From NCBI GenBank assembly GCA_964035575.1, contig OZ037887.1, positions 744,001 to 808,000 of the forward strand: a stretch of DNA of 64,000 nucleotides, given 5' to 3'. This document shows positions 9,464 to 20,401 of this stretch, piece after piece (the first letter of the stretch is position 1; each line of letters starts with the position of its first letter). The notes beneath the pieces are model-generated. The model was not told the origin of the DNA. It searched no databases and saw only the letters and a list, made by a program, of their open reading frames with translations. This stretch comes from Rhynchopus sp. YZ270_cl-10. Taxonomy: Eukaryota; Euglenozoa; Diplonemea; Diplonemida; Diplonemidae. Position numbers and translations under genes: made by a program.

Positions 9464-11524
9464 ATGCAGCAGTACCCTTCACCCCCTCCGCCCCCACCGC
9501 TCAATGCATCACAAAGGACACAGCAGGAGGCTTCTGCATCACCGCCAGCAGAAGCACCAAAATTCGCCAAAGGAAACAAAGTTAAAGTCCACAGCCTCCA
9601 AGGCGCAGACTTCCTTCATTTCAACGGCGAAATCGGTGAGGTTGCCGGGCCCTACCCTCATGCCCGAGACCGCGTTTTGGTCCGCCTCCACAAAAAGGTG
9701 ATTCCTTTTTCGGTCAAAAATATTAGCAGGATTTTTACCATTGGGGAAAGAGAAGCTAGCACGCGCCTCAAACAGAGACAAGAGGAGATTCTGCGTGAAG
9801 AACGCCCCTTTCCCTTATACACCAGCCTCATCCCCAACAAGCCTGATGAGGAGCCACAAACAAAGATCTTTTTGCCTGATGAAGCTCCCATCGCTCCCAA
9901 CGAATACACTATGTTCCACGAAGATCACGAACTCGAAGGGTACCGACCACCTCCTTACCACAGCCCCCTTGCAGACGGATCTTCTCCCGAAGCCCCGGCA
10001 ATACAACCTTCCCTCCGCCCCAAACCAGAACACCTCAATACGTACAATGCATCCAACCCTAGCACCATGTTCGAAAGAAAAGATGGTGTCTGGGGAGAGC
10101 CTGGGTTGGCCGCTTCTATCAACCATGGACATCATCCGAACAGTCCATTGGCCACGATGGGGGGGACTGCAGCAATGCCTGAAAAGAAAAGGGAGGAAGA
10201 CCAAACCTACACAACCTATGAGGAGATGGTGAAACAAATTGGTAGGGGAGGGCCGGTGGCGGCATTGCAGGCGGAGGAAGCGCATTGTGAAGCGGAGTTG
10301 AAACATAAACAAAAAGCTCTTCAAGATATGACGGATAGTGTACAAAAATGGAAGCTTTTTGTGATCGACCAACAACGTCGTGCAGCGCATCAGCAGACCT
10401 TAATTGATAACGAAGCAGTAAATCTTGAGCACCAAGGGAACAACTACATCAACGCAATACAAGAAGAAATCGAAGGCTACCAACTCGCAAAGCAGTCCTC
10501 CGAGCAATCCCACCACCGCATCCAAAACGAGATCATCCCAGAAACCCTAGCCCGCAACTACACCCTCTCCGCTGCCCCACACATCATCGAAAAGGTTCTA
10601 CACCACGCAAACCTCCCCCCAGAGACATTCCGTGATATGACCATATCCTGGGGAGAAAAATGCGCGATTCTCAAAAACGGTCTCAAAAGCCTAGGCCTCA
10701 CACCCTCTGGAGAAATTTCCAAAAGCGCGAAAAAATCCCCACACAAGGTTATTCTAACCGCAGAGCGACTATTTTCTGCAGAAGAAGCTGCACAACTTCA
10801 ATCAAAAGGAATTTTTAAAGCAGACCCTACCAAAACCACCGGAAACGCATCTCGAACGTTGACCTATCAATTGAGTGTCCCGGAGGCTTTTTTTGTCGCG
10901 CTTCGCAAAGAAGTAGGGGTAGTTTCTGGAAGTCGAGGAGGGGGGGTAAGTGTGCTTAATGTGGTGACTGCAGGGCGTGAAGAATGGGTCGGCCTTCAGG
11001 TTGTTGTCAACGAAGATTTCCTCCGTTATGCTTGCGAGAGGGTTAAACATAAGGGGATAGACATCGCAGTGTGGGGAGGTGGGGTATGGGAGCGATGCTC
11101 ATCGAAAGACTTCTGGGGGTGGCGGCGTGCAGTGGTCTCGGTAACACATCCGTCACCTCCCCCTCCAGAACCTCCAGTGCACAGTCGTGCTGCGTATGTA
11201 ACAGTGCATATCTTGGTTCCTGCGGAGCCAGCGTTGTCTGGGCATTATGTCGAACAGACTGCTGACGCAGAGGGAAATCCAACGTTTCTGAATCGTAGTA
11301 ATGGCTATATTCTGTATACTGATGTGCACGGCAGATGGAAGGTCGGTGCCGTAGCGGAAGCTGCCCAAAGCCTTGGTTTAGTGAAGAGCAAATACCCTCA
11401 CGCAGGCCTGCCTCCTTGGTCGGTACCTTCGTGGACCCGGCTCTCAGGGGAGGTGCAGCGTTTGCAGTGGGAGGAAGATCATGACATTAGTATTTCCTAT
11501 GTCAAAGCGTCGTCTCCATTTTGA
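9464..11524 (+). CDS. SH3/KOW-like coiled-coil protein of unknown function
   Basis: The 686-residue intron-free frame begins after a CTTCTT-rich tract and AACACCAAG-like context. A Pro-rich head (PPPPPP at residues 7-12) leads into a small beta-barrel-like segment at about 35-90 (KFAKGNKVKVHSLQGADFLH, later GEIGEVAGPYPHARDRVLVR) that reads like a KOW/Tudor/SH3-fold module. Residues about 265-345 are rich in Ala, Glu, Lys and Gln and should form a coiled coil (EEAHCEAELKHKQKALQDM). The C-terminal half has alternating hydrophobic segments without a motif I recognise. The gene lies only 126 bp upstream of the CAP-Gly gene on the same strand, so the two may be expressed together. I cannot assign a function; a cytoskeletal or scaffold role would be a guess from the neighbour. 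Confidence 0.75.
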   Translation: MQQYPSPPPPPPLNASQRTQQEASASPPAEAPKFAKGNKVKVHSLQGADFLHFNGEIGEVAGPYPHARDRVLVRLHKKVIPFSVKNISRIFTIGEREASTRLKQRQEEILREERPFPLYTSLIPNKPDEEPQTKIFLPDEAPIAPNEYTMFHEDHELEGYRPPPYHSPLADGSSPEAPAIQPSLRPKPEHLNTYNASNPSTMFERKDGVWGEPGLAASINHGHHPNSPLATMGGTAAMPEKKREEDQTYTTYEEMVKQIGRGGPVAALQAEEAHCEAELKHKQKALQDMTDSVQKWKLFVIDQQRRAAHQQTLIDNEAVNLEHQGNNYINAIQEEIEGYQLAKQSSEQSHHRIQNEIIPETLARNYTLSAAPHIIEKVLHHANLPPETFRDMTISWGEKCAILKNGLKSLGLTPSGEISKSAKKSPHKVILTAERLFSAEEAAQLQSKGIFKADPTKTTGNASRTLTYQLSVPEAFFVALRKEVGVVSGSRGGGVSVLNVVTAGREEWVGLQVVVNEDFLRYACERVKHKGIDIAVWGGGVWERCSSKDFWGWRRAVVSVTHPSPPPPEPPVHSRAAYVTVHILVPAEPALSGHYVEQTADAEGNPTFLNRSNGYILYTDVHGRWKVGAVAEAAQSLGLVKSKYPHAGLPPWSVPSWTRLSGEVQRLQWEEDHDISISYVKASSPF

Positions 11525-11650
11525 AAATTTAGAAAATTTGTACCATTTTTTTGTAACGAAAACAAAGATTCAATCCACTTCCCTTGATCCATCATCTCCA
11601 TAGCCTCTCAAAATCAACTATTCAATTGGAACAGACAAAAGACATAAAAA

Positions 11651-12820
11651 ATGCCCCCCAAAACGGGCACCCCGCCTCCCAAGGCGTACCGTAAAATGGC
11701 GGATCTTCTTGAAGGTGAGGGTATGCTAGAAGGCAGCGCTGCGGTTGCAGGGCTGGAGGCAGAGTTGGTCAAGCAGGGGGTCTGCGCAGTGCACAAAAGA
11801 TTCCCCTGGGGTCGCGGGTCCGAGACCTATTTGCAGGAAACCTATTTGGTGTTACCACGCAGTGTAGACCCAGACACCTTCGCTGCACGCGGGATGAACG
11901 GTGCCATGCGACCTGGTGTGATCTTCTCTGGCGCAAAGGTTCCGTACCGTGTAGGAGACAAAGTGTGTGTCCGTCTTTGCCAGCCAGACCGTGTTGCTGT
12001 AGGAACCTGCAAATACATTGGAACACCCGAAAAAAAGGGTTCCGAAAATGATGTAATTTACGTCACCCCGCAAGCGAAAGGGACGTCTGGGGTGTTGCCG
12101 CAATTTGATGGGAAGACGAAATGGATTGGGGTGGAGATTGATGCGAAGATCGGGAGACATGATGGTGACATTGGGGGAACCCGATACTTCGACTGCAAAC
12201 CCGGCCACGGCGTCTTCGCGCTCCCCCAACAGGTCACCCCGGTTCGACCTAACGCGCCCTCCTGGGAAGGGCTTCCCGTCTTCCTACACACCTCTGCTCC
12301 ACAGGAAACGCTGGTCGCAGTGTTTCCCCACGCCCCAATCCTTGCCTGGCAGCTTCTCCATAAAGGGAGCGCATATAATGTCTGCCGTTACAACGGTGAA
12401 ATGTTTTCAACAAGTTTCTCTTCGTCAAAGCGTGCATTAAAGGCGCACCTTGAGACCACCTTTCGTGACATCCATCCAATGAACACAGGAGAATACCTTG
12501 GTGACTGGAGTCGCGCATATGGAAGCTCTGTTAAGGGCGACGCTGTATCGACGACCGCTTCCAGTAGCAGTGTCCGGGGTCGGCCCAGAAGTGACAGTGG
12601 CAACGCCTCGGAAGCGCCACAGCGTGAGACTGCAGCAGAGGCGGCAGCTGCGGCGGCACAAAAAAACGAGGCGGCGCGTGTGCACACCTTAATGAAGATA
12701 GGCGACACCCTTGATATGCAAAAAGAGGCCATGTATTCCTCGCTTGCCCTTATGTGTGGGACCGACAAGAAAGGTGTGAAGAAGGAGGAGGAAGAGATGA
12801 CGCCAGACGCGTCTTCCTAG
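11651..12820 (+). CDS. CAP-Gly domain protein
   Basis: The 389-residue product has a CAP-Gly domain at about residues 108-195: GTCKYIGTPEKKG, a WIGVEIDAKIGRHDGDIGG stretch and RYFDCKPGHGVFALP. The usual GKNDG signature that binds the EEY/F tails of tubulin and EB proteins appears here as GRHDG, so binding is likely though the Lys-Asn pair has changed to Arg-His. An insertion of about 18 residues separates the first strand from the WIGVE block. Residues about 295-360 are low-complexity Ser/Ala-rich (EAAAEAAAAAAQ-like), and the tail is acidic (KKEEEE). There is no motor or clear long coiled coil. It is likely a microtubule-associated protein. The TAG stop lies inside the left arm of a foldback repeat (12816-12975), which may therefore have set the present C-terminus. 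Confidence 0.85.
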   Translation: MPPKTGTPPPKAYRKMADLLEGEGMLEGSAAVAGLEAELVKQGVCAVHKRFPWGRGSETYLQETYLVLPRSVDPDTFAARGMNGAMRPGVIFSGAKVPYRVGDKVCVRLCQPDRVAVGTCKYIGTPEKKGSENDVIYVTPQAKGTSGVLPQFDGKTKWIGVEIDAKIGRHDGDIGGTRYFDCKPGHGVFALPQQVTPVRPNAPSWEGLPVFLHTSAPQETLVAVFPHAPILAWQLLHKGSAYNVCRYNGEMFSTSFSSSKRALKAHLETTFRDIHPMNTGEYLGDWSRAYGSSVKGDAVSTTASSSSVRGRPRSDSGNASEAPQRETAAEAAAAAAQKNEAARVHTLMKIGDTLDMQKEAMYSSLALMCGTDKKGVKKEEEEMTPDASS

Positions 12821-12975
12821 GCACACACCCGATGCGGGTCGCACGCGAGAATCATTTTCTCGCATTCTCGCACGCGTAGAAGGTTTTTGAGCGAGAATGA
12901 GCGAGAATTGTTCGAGAATTTTTCGCCAGACCAGACTTGTGCGAGAATGCGACTCGCATCGAGTGTATGCCTAGG
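12816..12975. repeat. Foldback repeat overlapping the CAP-Gly stop codon
   Basis: The left arm CCTAGGCACACACCCGATGC pairs with the right arm ending GCATCGAGTGTATGCCTAGG. The interior repeats GCGAGAAT and its complement. CCTAGG at each outer edge is either part of the arm or a 6-bp palindromic target duplication. The left CCTAGG contains the TAG stop of the CAP-Gly gene. Confidence 0.7.
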
Positions 12976-13632
12976 AGGGGGATGGGAGGGGGAGGGGAGC
13001 TTGCTACTACCATTTCTTTTAACCCCTCCGTGGGGGTACCATTTTGCCGTCCAGTTTTGTACGGTGAGGTGTTTTGTTGGACTTTCAACTTTCTCGTTGT
13101 TTCAGGACAGGCCGAGGCTTGGTTCATCTTACAAAATTTGTTTTTTTTTTTTTTTTTTCATTTTTCGCTTCTTTCTTTGTGGACTTCTGGGTATCGTTAA
13201 CCCCCCTATGCGTTCTGCAATCTAGAAGCGTTGTAGTACTCTCAATTGTCGCTTTTGTGCGGGGAGGGGGGGAAGAGGGTTATTATTAGTGCGGTGTATG
13301 CTTTATTGTTGTGCAGACAGAGTGGTAGGTGGGGTGGGGTGGATGCGCATCAAGACCTGTGCTCTATCAACGATGGTAATGGCACCCTGTGAGTAGGTTC
13401 TTTCATTGGTGCCGAAAGCGTCTACGCGTATACGGGAGGGGGAGGGAGGGGGTTTTTTTCTCTCTTAATGGTGGCTAAGCAAGAGAGGCTTAGGATCATC
13501 TTACAAAAAATAATGTTTTCCCTTTCTGATCACTCTCATTTACTTGAGGATGCAGGTATCCTTGCAGGGGTTCCCCTCTCGTTGTAACGCTGGGGGGTGC
13601 TGGCTTCTTCAGCACTTTTCCCTCCCTTCTTT
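12976..13632. other. Spacer, no gene
   Basis: It is a pyrimidine- and G-rich spacer. It carries a degenerate module near 13104-13140 (GCCGAGGCTTGGTTCATCTT) and a stem-loop module at 13469-13508 (GGTGGCTAAGCAAGAGAGGC). Confidence 0.5.
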
Positions 13633-13651
13633 CCCCCCCCCCCCCCCCCCC

Positions 13652-15206
13652 TAGGGGCCGCAGTCCCCTAAGGAAATTATGTAACAATAATTATTTCGTC
13701 ATTTTTTGGGCATCTAGTGGGCACCTCAGGGTGTGTCTGACACCCAAAATAGGTTTCCGGGGCAGTGTGACCCAGAATTTCATGGTTTGGCACCTCAGAA
13801 AGTGAAAAAAGTGTGAAAAAATAGGATTTTCAGCCCTTTTGGCCATTTAGGGCAAAATGGCCAATTTTGGCACATTTTTTGCTTTGTGGGGGTATTTGGG
13901 GCTATTTCACCCCCAAAACCACTCAGAACATGTTCTAGGCACCTATTTTCAACCACAATTACCCATACAGGGGGGTATTCCGCTCAAGAAATGGTTTTGT
14001 TGGGGTTATTTTCAGCAAATTTTCACTAAGTTTCACTAAGTTTTGCCTAAGTTTCACTAAGTTTTGGTCAAAAAAAATGCAAAAAAAATGCAAAAAACAC
14101 GAAAAATTGCACAAAAAATGGGAGGAACCGAACAAATATGTATGGTATGGCAAAAATGTGTCCTTTTTTTTGGGTGACTGATTACCAGAAACACCAAAAA
14201 AATGGAAAATAAAGCACAAACCGGCCATTTGGGCCATTTTGGGACAAATGACCATTTTTGACCAAATTTTCAAAAAAAATGTAAAATTTCGACATCATGA
14301 CAGCTGCTTGGACACAAAACTACCCCAGGGATGTCCCGTGAGTCTATTCCGACCTGTTTTGGACACTTTAGGTACTTTTTTTGGCCGTTTTTTGGTGTTT
14401 TGAGGTCAAAATGACCCCTGTCTACCCCCTGTCCAGGGGTCACATTCGACTCAATATTTCAAACCAAGATCGGTTCGAGGGGCCCAAAAGGGTGCAGCTC
14501 GTCGAAATCAGGCCCACAGGACCCCTAGGAGTACGATTTCCACAGGAGAGTGACCCCAAGAGGCCTCTGGCGGCCCTAATTTGGCATTTTTTAGCCCAAA
14601 ACCCGCCCCTACCCCCCTCTCTGGGGGGGAGGGCAATTTTTCACTCATTTTCCCCATTTCTAGTGCTTCTGAGTCCTCCAAAGGGTAAAAAAACGGTTCC
14701 GTTGGGTCCGCAGACCATTTTTTGGGGGGGTACATACCAAAATTTGCACCATACCCTACTTTATGTGATGGCCAGGGGAAAAATCCTGGCCTTGGACAGG
14801 GGGTACACAGGGGGTGGACAGGGGGTCATTTTGACCAAATTTTGGCCAAATTCACCAAAGAAAAGGCGTAAAAATGTGAAAAACAGGCGAGAATGGACTC
14901 CAAGCACGTTTTTGGGGCAAAATAGGTCTCAAATGACTCTCTGAAACATCGAATTTGGTGTTTTTTCATGTTTTTTCATGAAAAATCGGGGTTTTGGCCA
15001 AAATGGCCAAAACCCCCAAAAAGCCAGTTTTTTGCTATTTTTTCCCATTTTTTCACATTCTAGAGTCGAATTTTCACCCAATTTTGCCTCACAGGGTGTT
15101 TCTGACCTATTCTGGGGTGGTTCTCTGCAGGTTGTGGCCACTATACGCCAAAAAGTGGCAAAATGAATTATTGTTACATAATTTCCTTAGGGGACTGCGG
15201 CCCCTA
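13652..15206. mobile_element. TA-flanked transposon between two poly-C runs
   Basis: The element spans 13654-15204 (1551 bp). Its inverted termini begin GGGGCCGCAGTCCCCTAAGG and match for about 40 bp. TA dinucleotides at 13652-13653 and 15205-15206 fit a TA target duplication, as in the Tc1/mariner/pogo group. On both sides the TA is bordered by a C-run (19 C on the left, 22 C on the right). The interior is AT-rich with no coding capacity recognised. It repeats sense and antisense GGCCATTTTGG-type segments and shares CCCGTGAGTCTATTCCGACC with the element at 34802-35986. Confidence 0.85.
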
Positions 15207-15792
15207 CCCCCCCCCCCCCCCCCCCCCCTCCTTTGTGTTGCTCCACCTAAAAAAAGTTGGGAAACTGTGTATTTTTTTTAATGAATGTGCGTGAGGCATA
15301 TTCATCTTTCAGGTTATTTTTTGTCAAAAAAAAACAAAAAAAAAATATAGTGGAGCACACTCTAGGGTGGCTACGCTAATACAACCAAGTTTTCAAAAAA
15401 AAAAAAAACAAAAAAATAGAATTAGTTGTCATCATATTCGAAGCTGTGCGTATTTGAAATTCATTTTAGAGGTCATTCCAACATGGAACATCTAAATTGC
15501 ATGTGTCTGCCCAGGGCCGCATGCAATATGTATAAACTGGTTAACCTTGTGTTGTCTTAGTGTAGCATTGTCCCCTCTCTCGACGTGCTTTCTAAGAAAG
15601 TTCAGAATAAAGCAAAAAGGGGGGAAAAAGGAAAGTGGAGATTGCACAACTGTGGCAGCACAACCGAGGCAACTATACTACTCCAATAATTTATTCAAAA
15701 AAAAGTTAAAATAAAATCGAGTCCCCTAAGTGTTGAAGTGTTTGTCTAGGTGACTCAGCAGAGGCTTCGGGTCATATTATACACTTTTCTAG

Positions 15793-15838
15793 TAGGTGAC
15801 TAAGCACGAGAGGCTTAGGTTCATCTTATCAACTTTTC
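15793..15838 (+). repeat. Stem-loop module, CTAAGC type
   Basis: A full-consensus copy: GGTGACTAAGC, loop ACGAGAG, GCTTAGGTTCATCTTA followed by a T-rich tail. Confidence 0.6.
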
Positions 15839-16522
15839 TTTTCTTACATTCGCGTTGTGTGCTTCAGAAATTCACCCCCCCCCCCAACCCTCTTATTCCA
15901 GTCTTGCTCATATTTTGTTTTATTTTCCAAGCATTGACAGCAGAGGAAATAGAATCGATGGAAGGTGCCTGCAAATTGTTTTTTCACCCAGTAGAGGCAA
16001 TAAACGAAAAAAGGTAGTCATAATCTGAAGTCAGAGTCTATTCCTCACTAATTTTTTTTTTTCCAGCTCATAAAATTGCAGTGCCACCTGTCAGTTCCAA
16101 AAGGTGGGTTTAGGAGTGTTTTGTCTTAGGCTCATCTTACCGACCTTTTTCTTTGCTTTATTTTTGTCACCTCATGAAGCAGGAAATAGAAACGCATTTT
16201 GAACACATTTTTGCAGTTCTGAGGACGAACCGCACTGCAGAGCCACGCCTCACCAAAACAGGTCGAGGTGTGTGCTGTTCTCGCCACAACCTCTCCCAAG
16301 GGTTTTATCGTGTGATGAGTGTTACGTTTCGATTTTGTTTCTCATGTCTGAGACATCTAAAGAGGGGGTTAATTGGTTAATTGTCACGTAGCCTGCAACA
16401 TAATACCTTCCTCCCATGGGATGTTTTCTTTTTTACACCCTTTTGTGCCCCTTCCCCATTCAGGTTACTAAGTGTGAAGCTCAGAATCACCTTTTTGTGT
16501 TGCACTTTCAACGTTCTCTAGA

Positions 16523-16565
16523 GGTGTGTGTACACGAGAGGCACATTCATCGTACAAAGTTTTCT
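16523..16565 (+). repeat. Stem-loop module, GTGC type
   Basis: GTGTGTACACGAGAGGCACA, then TTCATCGTACAAAGTTTTC. The loop ACGAGAG is kept, and the tail matches the CTAAGC type. Confidence 0.5.
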
Positions 16566-16930
16566 TTGGTTTTGTGTGAAAGTCCTGCCAAGACTCTTTT
16601 GCAGAGTACTAGGAAACACACTGTTTGCATCTACATGGTATTTATTGCAATCAAAGTGCCCCCTTTTTTTTTTCGGCTTACCTTCCATTTTCACTACAAA
16701 AAAAAAAGCACAACTTTTTGAAGTACGGTGATTGTTGCCGCTGTTATATTGTTGTGTGCAATATCCCAACGTTCTTTCCCCCTCTTTTTCTCTCCCTTCT
16801 CCATTCCTGTGGAGGGGGATTTTTTTTCTTCTTCTTTTTTTTTGAAAATTCAAATCCCTTTGGGTGCAGCTATTCATATTTAAGATGGCGTACTGTGAGG
16901 CTTTCATCTTTCCAAACTTTTTTTCTTTTT

Positions 16931-17722
16931 CAACTTACCTTCCTTCACCCCCCCCTGTAAGGGCAACCGTAGGTGAAGTAAGGTATAGTATTGAAATCGA
17001 TGTGGGGGGGGAGTAAAGGGTCAATTTTACAAAACCAGATTTTGAGGAAAATTTTAGCCGAAAATGGGCCCCACGTATAAGCAACCGGGCTCATATTTCT
17101 CAAAATTTAAGTGGTCAAAAAATTGTCCAATTTTCGAGATTGACCCCACCACTGCACGGGCGGAGCCCAAAAATGCAAATAAGGACCCTTTTTAATTTTC
17201 AACTTACCTTCCTTCACCCCCCCCTGTAAGGGCAACCGTAGGTGAAGTAAGGTATAGTATTGAAATCGATGTGGGGGGGGAGTAAAGGGTCAATTTTACA
17301 AAACCAGATTTTGAGGAAAATTTTAGCCGAAAATGGGCCCCACGTATAAGCAACCGGGCTCATATTTCTCAAAATTTAAGTGGTCAAAAAATTGTCCAAT
17401 TTTCGAGATTGACCCCACCACTGCACGGGCGGAGCCCAAAAATGCAAATAAGGACCCTTTTCAACTTACCTTCCTTCACCCCCCCCTGTAAGGGCAACCG
17501 TAGGTGAAGTAAGGTATAGTATTGAAATCGATGTGGGGGGGGAGTAAAGGGTCAATTTTACAAAACCAGATTTTGAGGAAAATTTTAGCCGAAAATGGGC
17601 CCCACGTATAAGGAACCGGGCTCATATTTCTCAAAATTTAAGTGGTCAAAAAATTGTCCAATTTTCGAGATTGACCCCACCACTGCACGGGCGGAGCCCA
17701 AAAATGCAAATAAGGACCCTTT
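16931..17722. repeat. Three tandem copies of a 262-269 bp unit
   Basis: Units start at about 16931, 17200 and 17462 with CAACTTACCTTCCTTCACCC and end with AAATAAGGACCC. They are almost identical apart from a short extra TTTTTAATTTT at the first junction, so the amplification is recent. Each unit carries the core TTGTCC..TTGACCCCACCACTGC. The end of the third unit is split by the element at 17723-18209; its tail CCTTTTTAATT resumes at 18210. Confidence 0.9.
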
Positions 17723-18214
17723 TGGTGCTTCCCGGGGGGTGTGCATTTCACAAATTTTCACAAAATGTGACAAGTTTTCACAAATTTTCACCACACGAAA
17801 ACTGCTACAAAATTGTGAAGGCTGGCGAAAAGTGGTGAAAAATTGTGAAAAAATGTGAAAAGTTGTGAATAGTTGTGAAAAGTTGTGAATTGATTTTTTT
17901 TTTGTGAGTGCTTTTTTTTTGGGCGGGTGGTGACCCACCCATTGAGGGGCACGCTGGGATTCACAAGATAGAACGTGATGTGGTGTACCAGTGTACCTGT
18001 GTACTGTGTGATGTGCGGAAATGACGAGAACTTGTCCATTTCGGCAAATTGACCCCACCACTGGCCGGACGGATTCCGGAAATGCAAATGCCGGCGTTTA
18101 AAAGCTTCACCAACGAGAGAAAAAAGGGTAGTGAAAAGTTGTGAATAGTTGTGAAAAGTTGTGAATTGAATTGAAAATTTGTGAAATGCATACCCCCCGG
18201 GAAGCACCACCTTT
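17718..18214. mobile_element. MITE family TGGTGCTTCCCGG, copy 1
   Basis: The element at 17723-18209 (487 bp) has inverted ends TGGTGCTTCCCGGGGGGT followed by a TGCATTTCACAAATTTTC stretch. It is flanked by the 5-bp duplication CCTTT (17718-17722 and 18210-18214). The interior has TTGTGAAAAG-type arrays and the shared GACCCCACCACTGGCCGGAC core at 18031-18092. It is non-coding. A second copy at 51661-52158 also has a 5-bp duplication, which supports the boundary. Confidence 0.9.
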
Positions 18215-18318
18215 TTAATTTGTTCTCTTGAAATGTGTAATTTCATGTTTTCGCGAAAAAATAACGACTGATCCCACAAGGGTTGAAGGAAGGTGGTTGA
18301 AAACAACAATAACAACAA

Positions 18319-18760
18319 GGACAAGTAATTGCTAAGAAAAAAACGGGGTGTGCTGTGGAAAACCCCGCGCGATTTTCGAAACCACCGTAGCATCCTGGCG
18401 ATTTGCTGGAGGTGCTGATGTGCCTGGTGTGATCGATGTGTTGTAGTCTGTGCATTCTGTGCTTCTTCCGCACTCCAACGACGACGACAATGTGGGGAGC
18501 CTGTGGACAAAAACGAGCTGGAACACGCCGAGCCTACCGAGCCGACGTCCAACAACGCTATCGAGCAGATGGTGCTGGACGGAGAGGACAGCGCCCCTTC
18601 TTGAACGTTTCAGATGCTGGCGTCCCAGTGGATCTGGCAGCGTACGAAGAGCGTTAACATACCTGCAGAAGAGCAGAATGCTGGACGTGCTGTAGATTAT
18701 TTCTACAGGATGGAGTTCCACATCACACCCCGTTTTTTTTCCGATAGCAATTACTTGTTT
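18319..18760. mobile_element. Non-autonomous foldback element
   Basis: Imperfect inverted ends: ACAAGTAATTGCTA near 18319-18334 and AGCAATTACTTGT near 18747-18760. Each continues into a run of A or T and then GGGGTGTG or CACACCCC. The inner part (about 18440-18640) is GC-richer and coding-like, but the only open frames are short and overlap without a recognisable motif; it may be captured host sequence. No clear target duplication was found. Confidence 0.6.
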
Positions 18761-18772
18761 TTCTTCTTGCGA

Positions 18773-18812
18773 AAGATGTGTATGCACTGTGAGGCATATT
18801 CATCCCGCTAAT
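18773..18812 (+). repeat. Stem-loop module, ATGC type
   Basis: GATGTGTATGC, loop ACTGTGAG, GCATATTCATCCCGC. The stem ATGC/GCAT differs from the CTAAGC and GTGC types, and the loop has drifted. Confidence 0.45.
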
Positions 18813-18951
18813 GTTCACTTTTTAGATTACTACGTAGTGGTATTGGTCAAGAAAATGGGTGTGGGTTGGGGGGAGTGCAAAATATTATTTTTTTTTTTTT
18901 TTGCATCTTTGCGTGCGAAGGCGCAATACGAACAATAGAGTCTGTTTATTT

Positions 18952-19778
18952 TACAGGGGGCGGGCCGAATACAAGGGGCGCCCCTTATATTTGGCGTGCC
19001 AAATCGGTAAAAATGGGCCAAAATCCCCTCTCCCTCGGGGTGGCTTTTTCAGGAGGCGGGTAAGGACTCGAGGCCGGAACGCTCGTTTTTCGGCGTTTCC
19101 GAAATCCGTCCGGCAAGTGGTGGGGTCATTTCGAAAAAATGGACCAATTTTTAGGTGTTTAAAATTTCCCCCATTTTTGGCCCTAACACACAGCTTTACC
19201 CGTTTTCACTCGGTTTGTACACATTTTCAGGCCATGTTTGACCTGAAAAGCCAGTTCATACGGGCACCAGACAGTTGTACGGGTGTTAGTGATCCCCGCG
19301 AAGCCATCCGCGAACTACGTGTAGGCAGTGAAGCTGCTCAGTACGCACATTCCATTTGCAACCGAAAGAGTGTGCCTTTGTACACCTACTGGTAAAAGAC
19401 AAGGATCTGCCACTATCTGTGAATTTACCAAAAGCCCCAGCCCCAGGCCACTTCACTAAAGCAGATAGGTCTATTCTCTTGAACTCCCCTCTTCGTATCG
19501 TATGAAACGAAAATAGCAAGTGCAGCGAGTGGGTAAGGAAATCGCCCGCCGCAGGCGGGTTTTTTTGAAGTAACACTCAAATTTTGCACCTACTTTCTTC
19601 CCAACTGACGATTGACACTGGCGGGCAGAGTCAAAAATGGGTTCCCAGAACAGCAAAAGGGGGTGCCCCTTATATTTAGCGGGCACCCCGCGAAAATTTC
19701 CCAAACCCTAGGTGCCCCTTGTATTTGGCATGCCCTTTGTATTTGGCCTGCCCCTTATATTCGGCCCCCCCCCCTGTA
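18952..19778. mobile_element. TA-flanked element with CAGGGGG tips
   Basis: The element spans 18954-19776 (823 bp) with inverted ends CAGGGGGCGGGCCGAATACA and a right end reading GGCC then a C-run and TG. TA duplications lie at 18952-18953 and 19777-19778. CCCCTTATATTTGGC-type motifs recur at both ends. It carries the shared core in reverse orientation at 19089-19152. No transposase was seen. Confidence 0.85.
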
Positions 19779-19859
19779 GTTATTTTTGCATCACACATTT
19801 TGTCCACAAGTAAACCACAATGATTCAAACCGAACGGGAGTGGGGTTTTTTATTATTAT

Positions 19860-20401
19860 TACTGGGGGGGAGCTATTAAAGTATACGTATACTTTATTCG
19901 GCGGGAATTACTGCTTAAATGGCCAAAAAAACGAAAAGGGAAAAAAAAAAAAAATCACTGTTATTTTGGGGTTTCTAGTGGCCGAAACCTCGCGAAAACA
20001 CCACCATTGCCATTTTTGGGCCAATCCCAGCCAGTGGTGGGGTCAATGTGGAAAAATGAACAATTTTTTGGTGACTTAAATTTTCACAAATCTGAACCCC
20101 ATCAGGCACCAATCGTGTAAAAACTGATACACGCGTTTTAGGTCAAAAATACTCATTTCTCAGCGCAAAGTGACCCCATCACAGCACGCACAGAATCCGG
20201 ACCACCGAAATCAAAAAAATTTTTTCCTATTTTTTGTGCAAAAAATGCTGTAAAAAATTTTTAGTACGAAAAATGTACACAAAAACCGTATACTTTATTT
20301 CACAGATTTCCACGCTCAAAATGGGTTTCCGCGCCGTATACTTTATTACCCCCGTATACTTTATTAGCACCGTATACTTTATTAGCCCCCCCCCCCCAGT
20401 A
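19860..20401. mobile_element. TA-flanked element, CTGGGGGGG family, copy 1
   Basis: The element at 19862-20399 (538 bp) has tips CTGGGGGGGAGCTATTAAAG on the left and TTAGC, 12 C, AG on the right, with TA on both sides. The motif GTATACTTTATTAGC repeats at both ends. It has two shared-core copies (20010-20070 reverse, 20155-20212 forward). It is nearly identical to 48644-49181 and the same length, so both moved recently. Confidence 0.92.

Larger units (their letters stand above)
15229..16930. other. Gene-free spacer rich in intergenic modules
   Basis: No gene supported. Modules in order: a GTGC-type remnant near 15284-15320, the CTACGCTAATACAACCAAG module at 15351-15400, the GGAGATTGCACAACTGTGGC module near 15637-15690, two CTAAGC-type stem-loops at about 15747-15790 and 15793-15838, a degenerate tail near 16120-16145, and a GTGC-type stem-loop at 16523-16565. 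Confidence 0.55.

Noticed and set aside
17788-18787. Long minus-strand open frames
   Set aside because: They run through TTGTGAA arrays and across two MITEs; the Phe/Thr/His-rich translation is produced by the repeats.
19536-19570. CCCGCC..GGCGGG hairpin followed by T-run as a Rho-independent terminator
   Set aside because: The window is nuclear eukaryotic DNA and the hairpin lies inside a transposon; there is no bacterial gene beside it.
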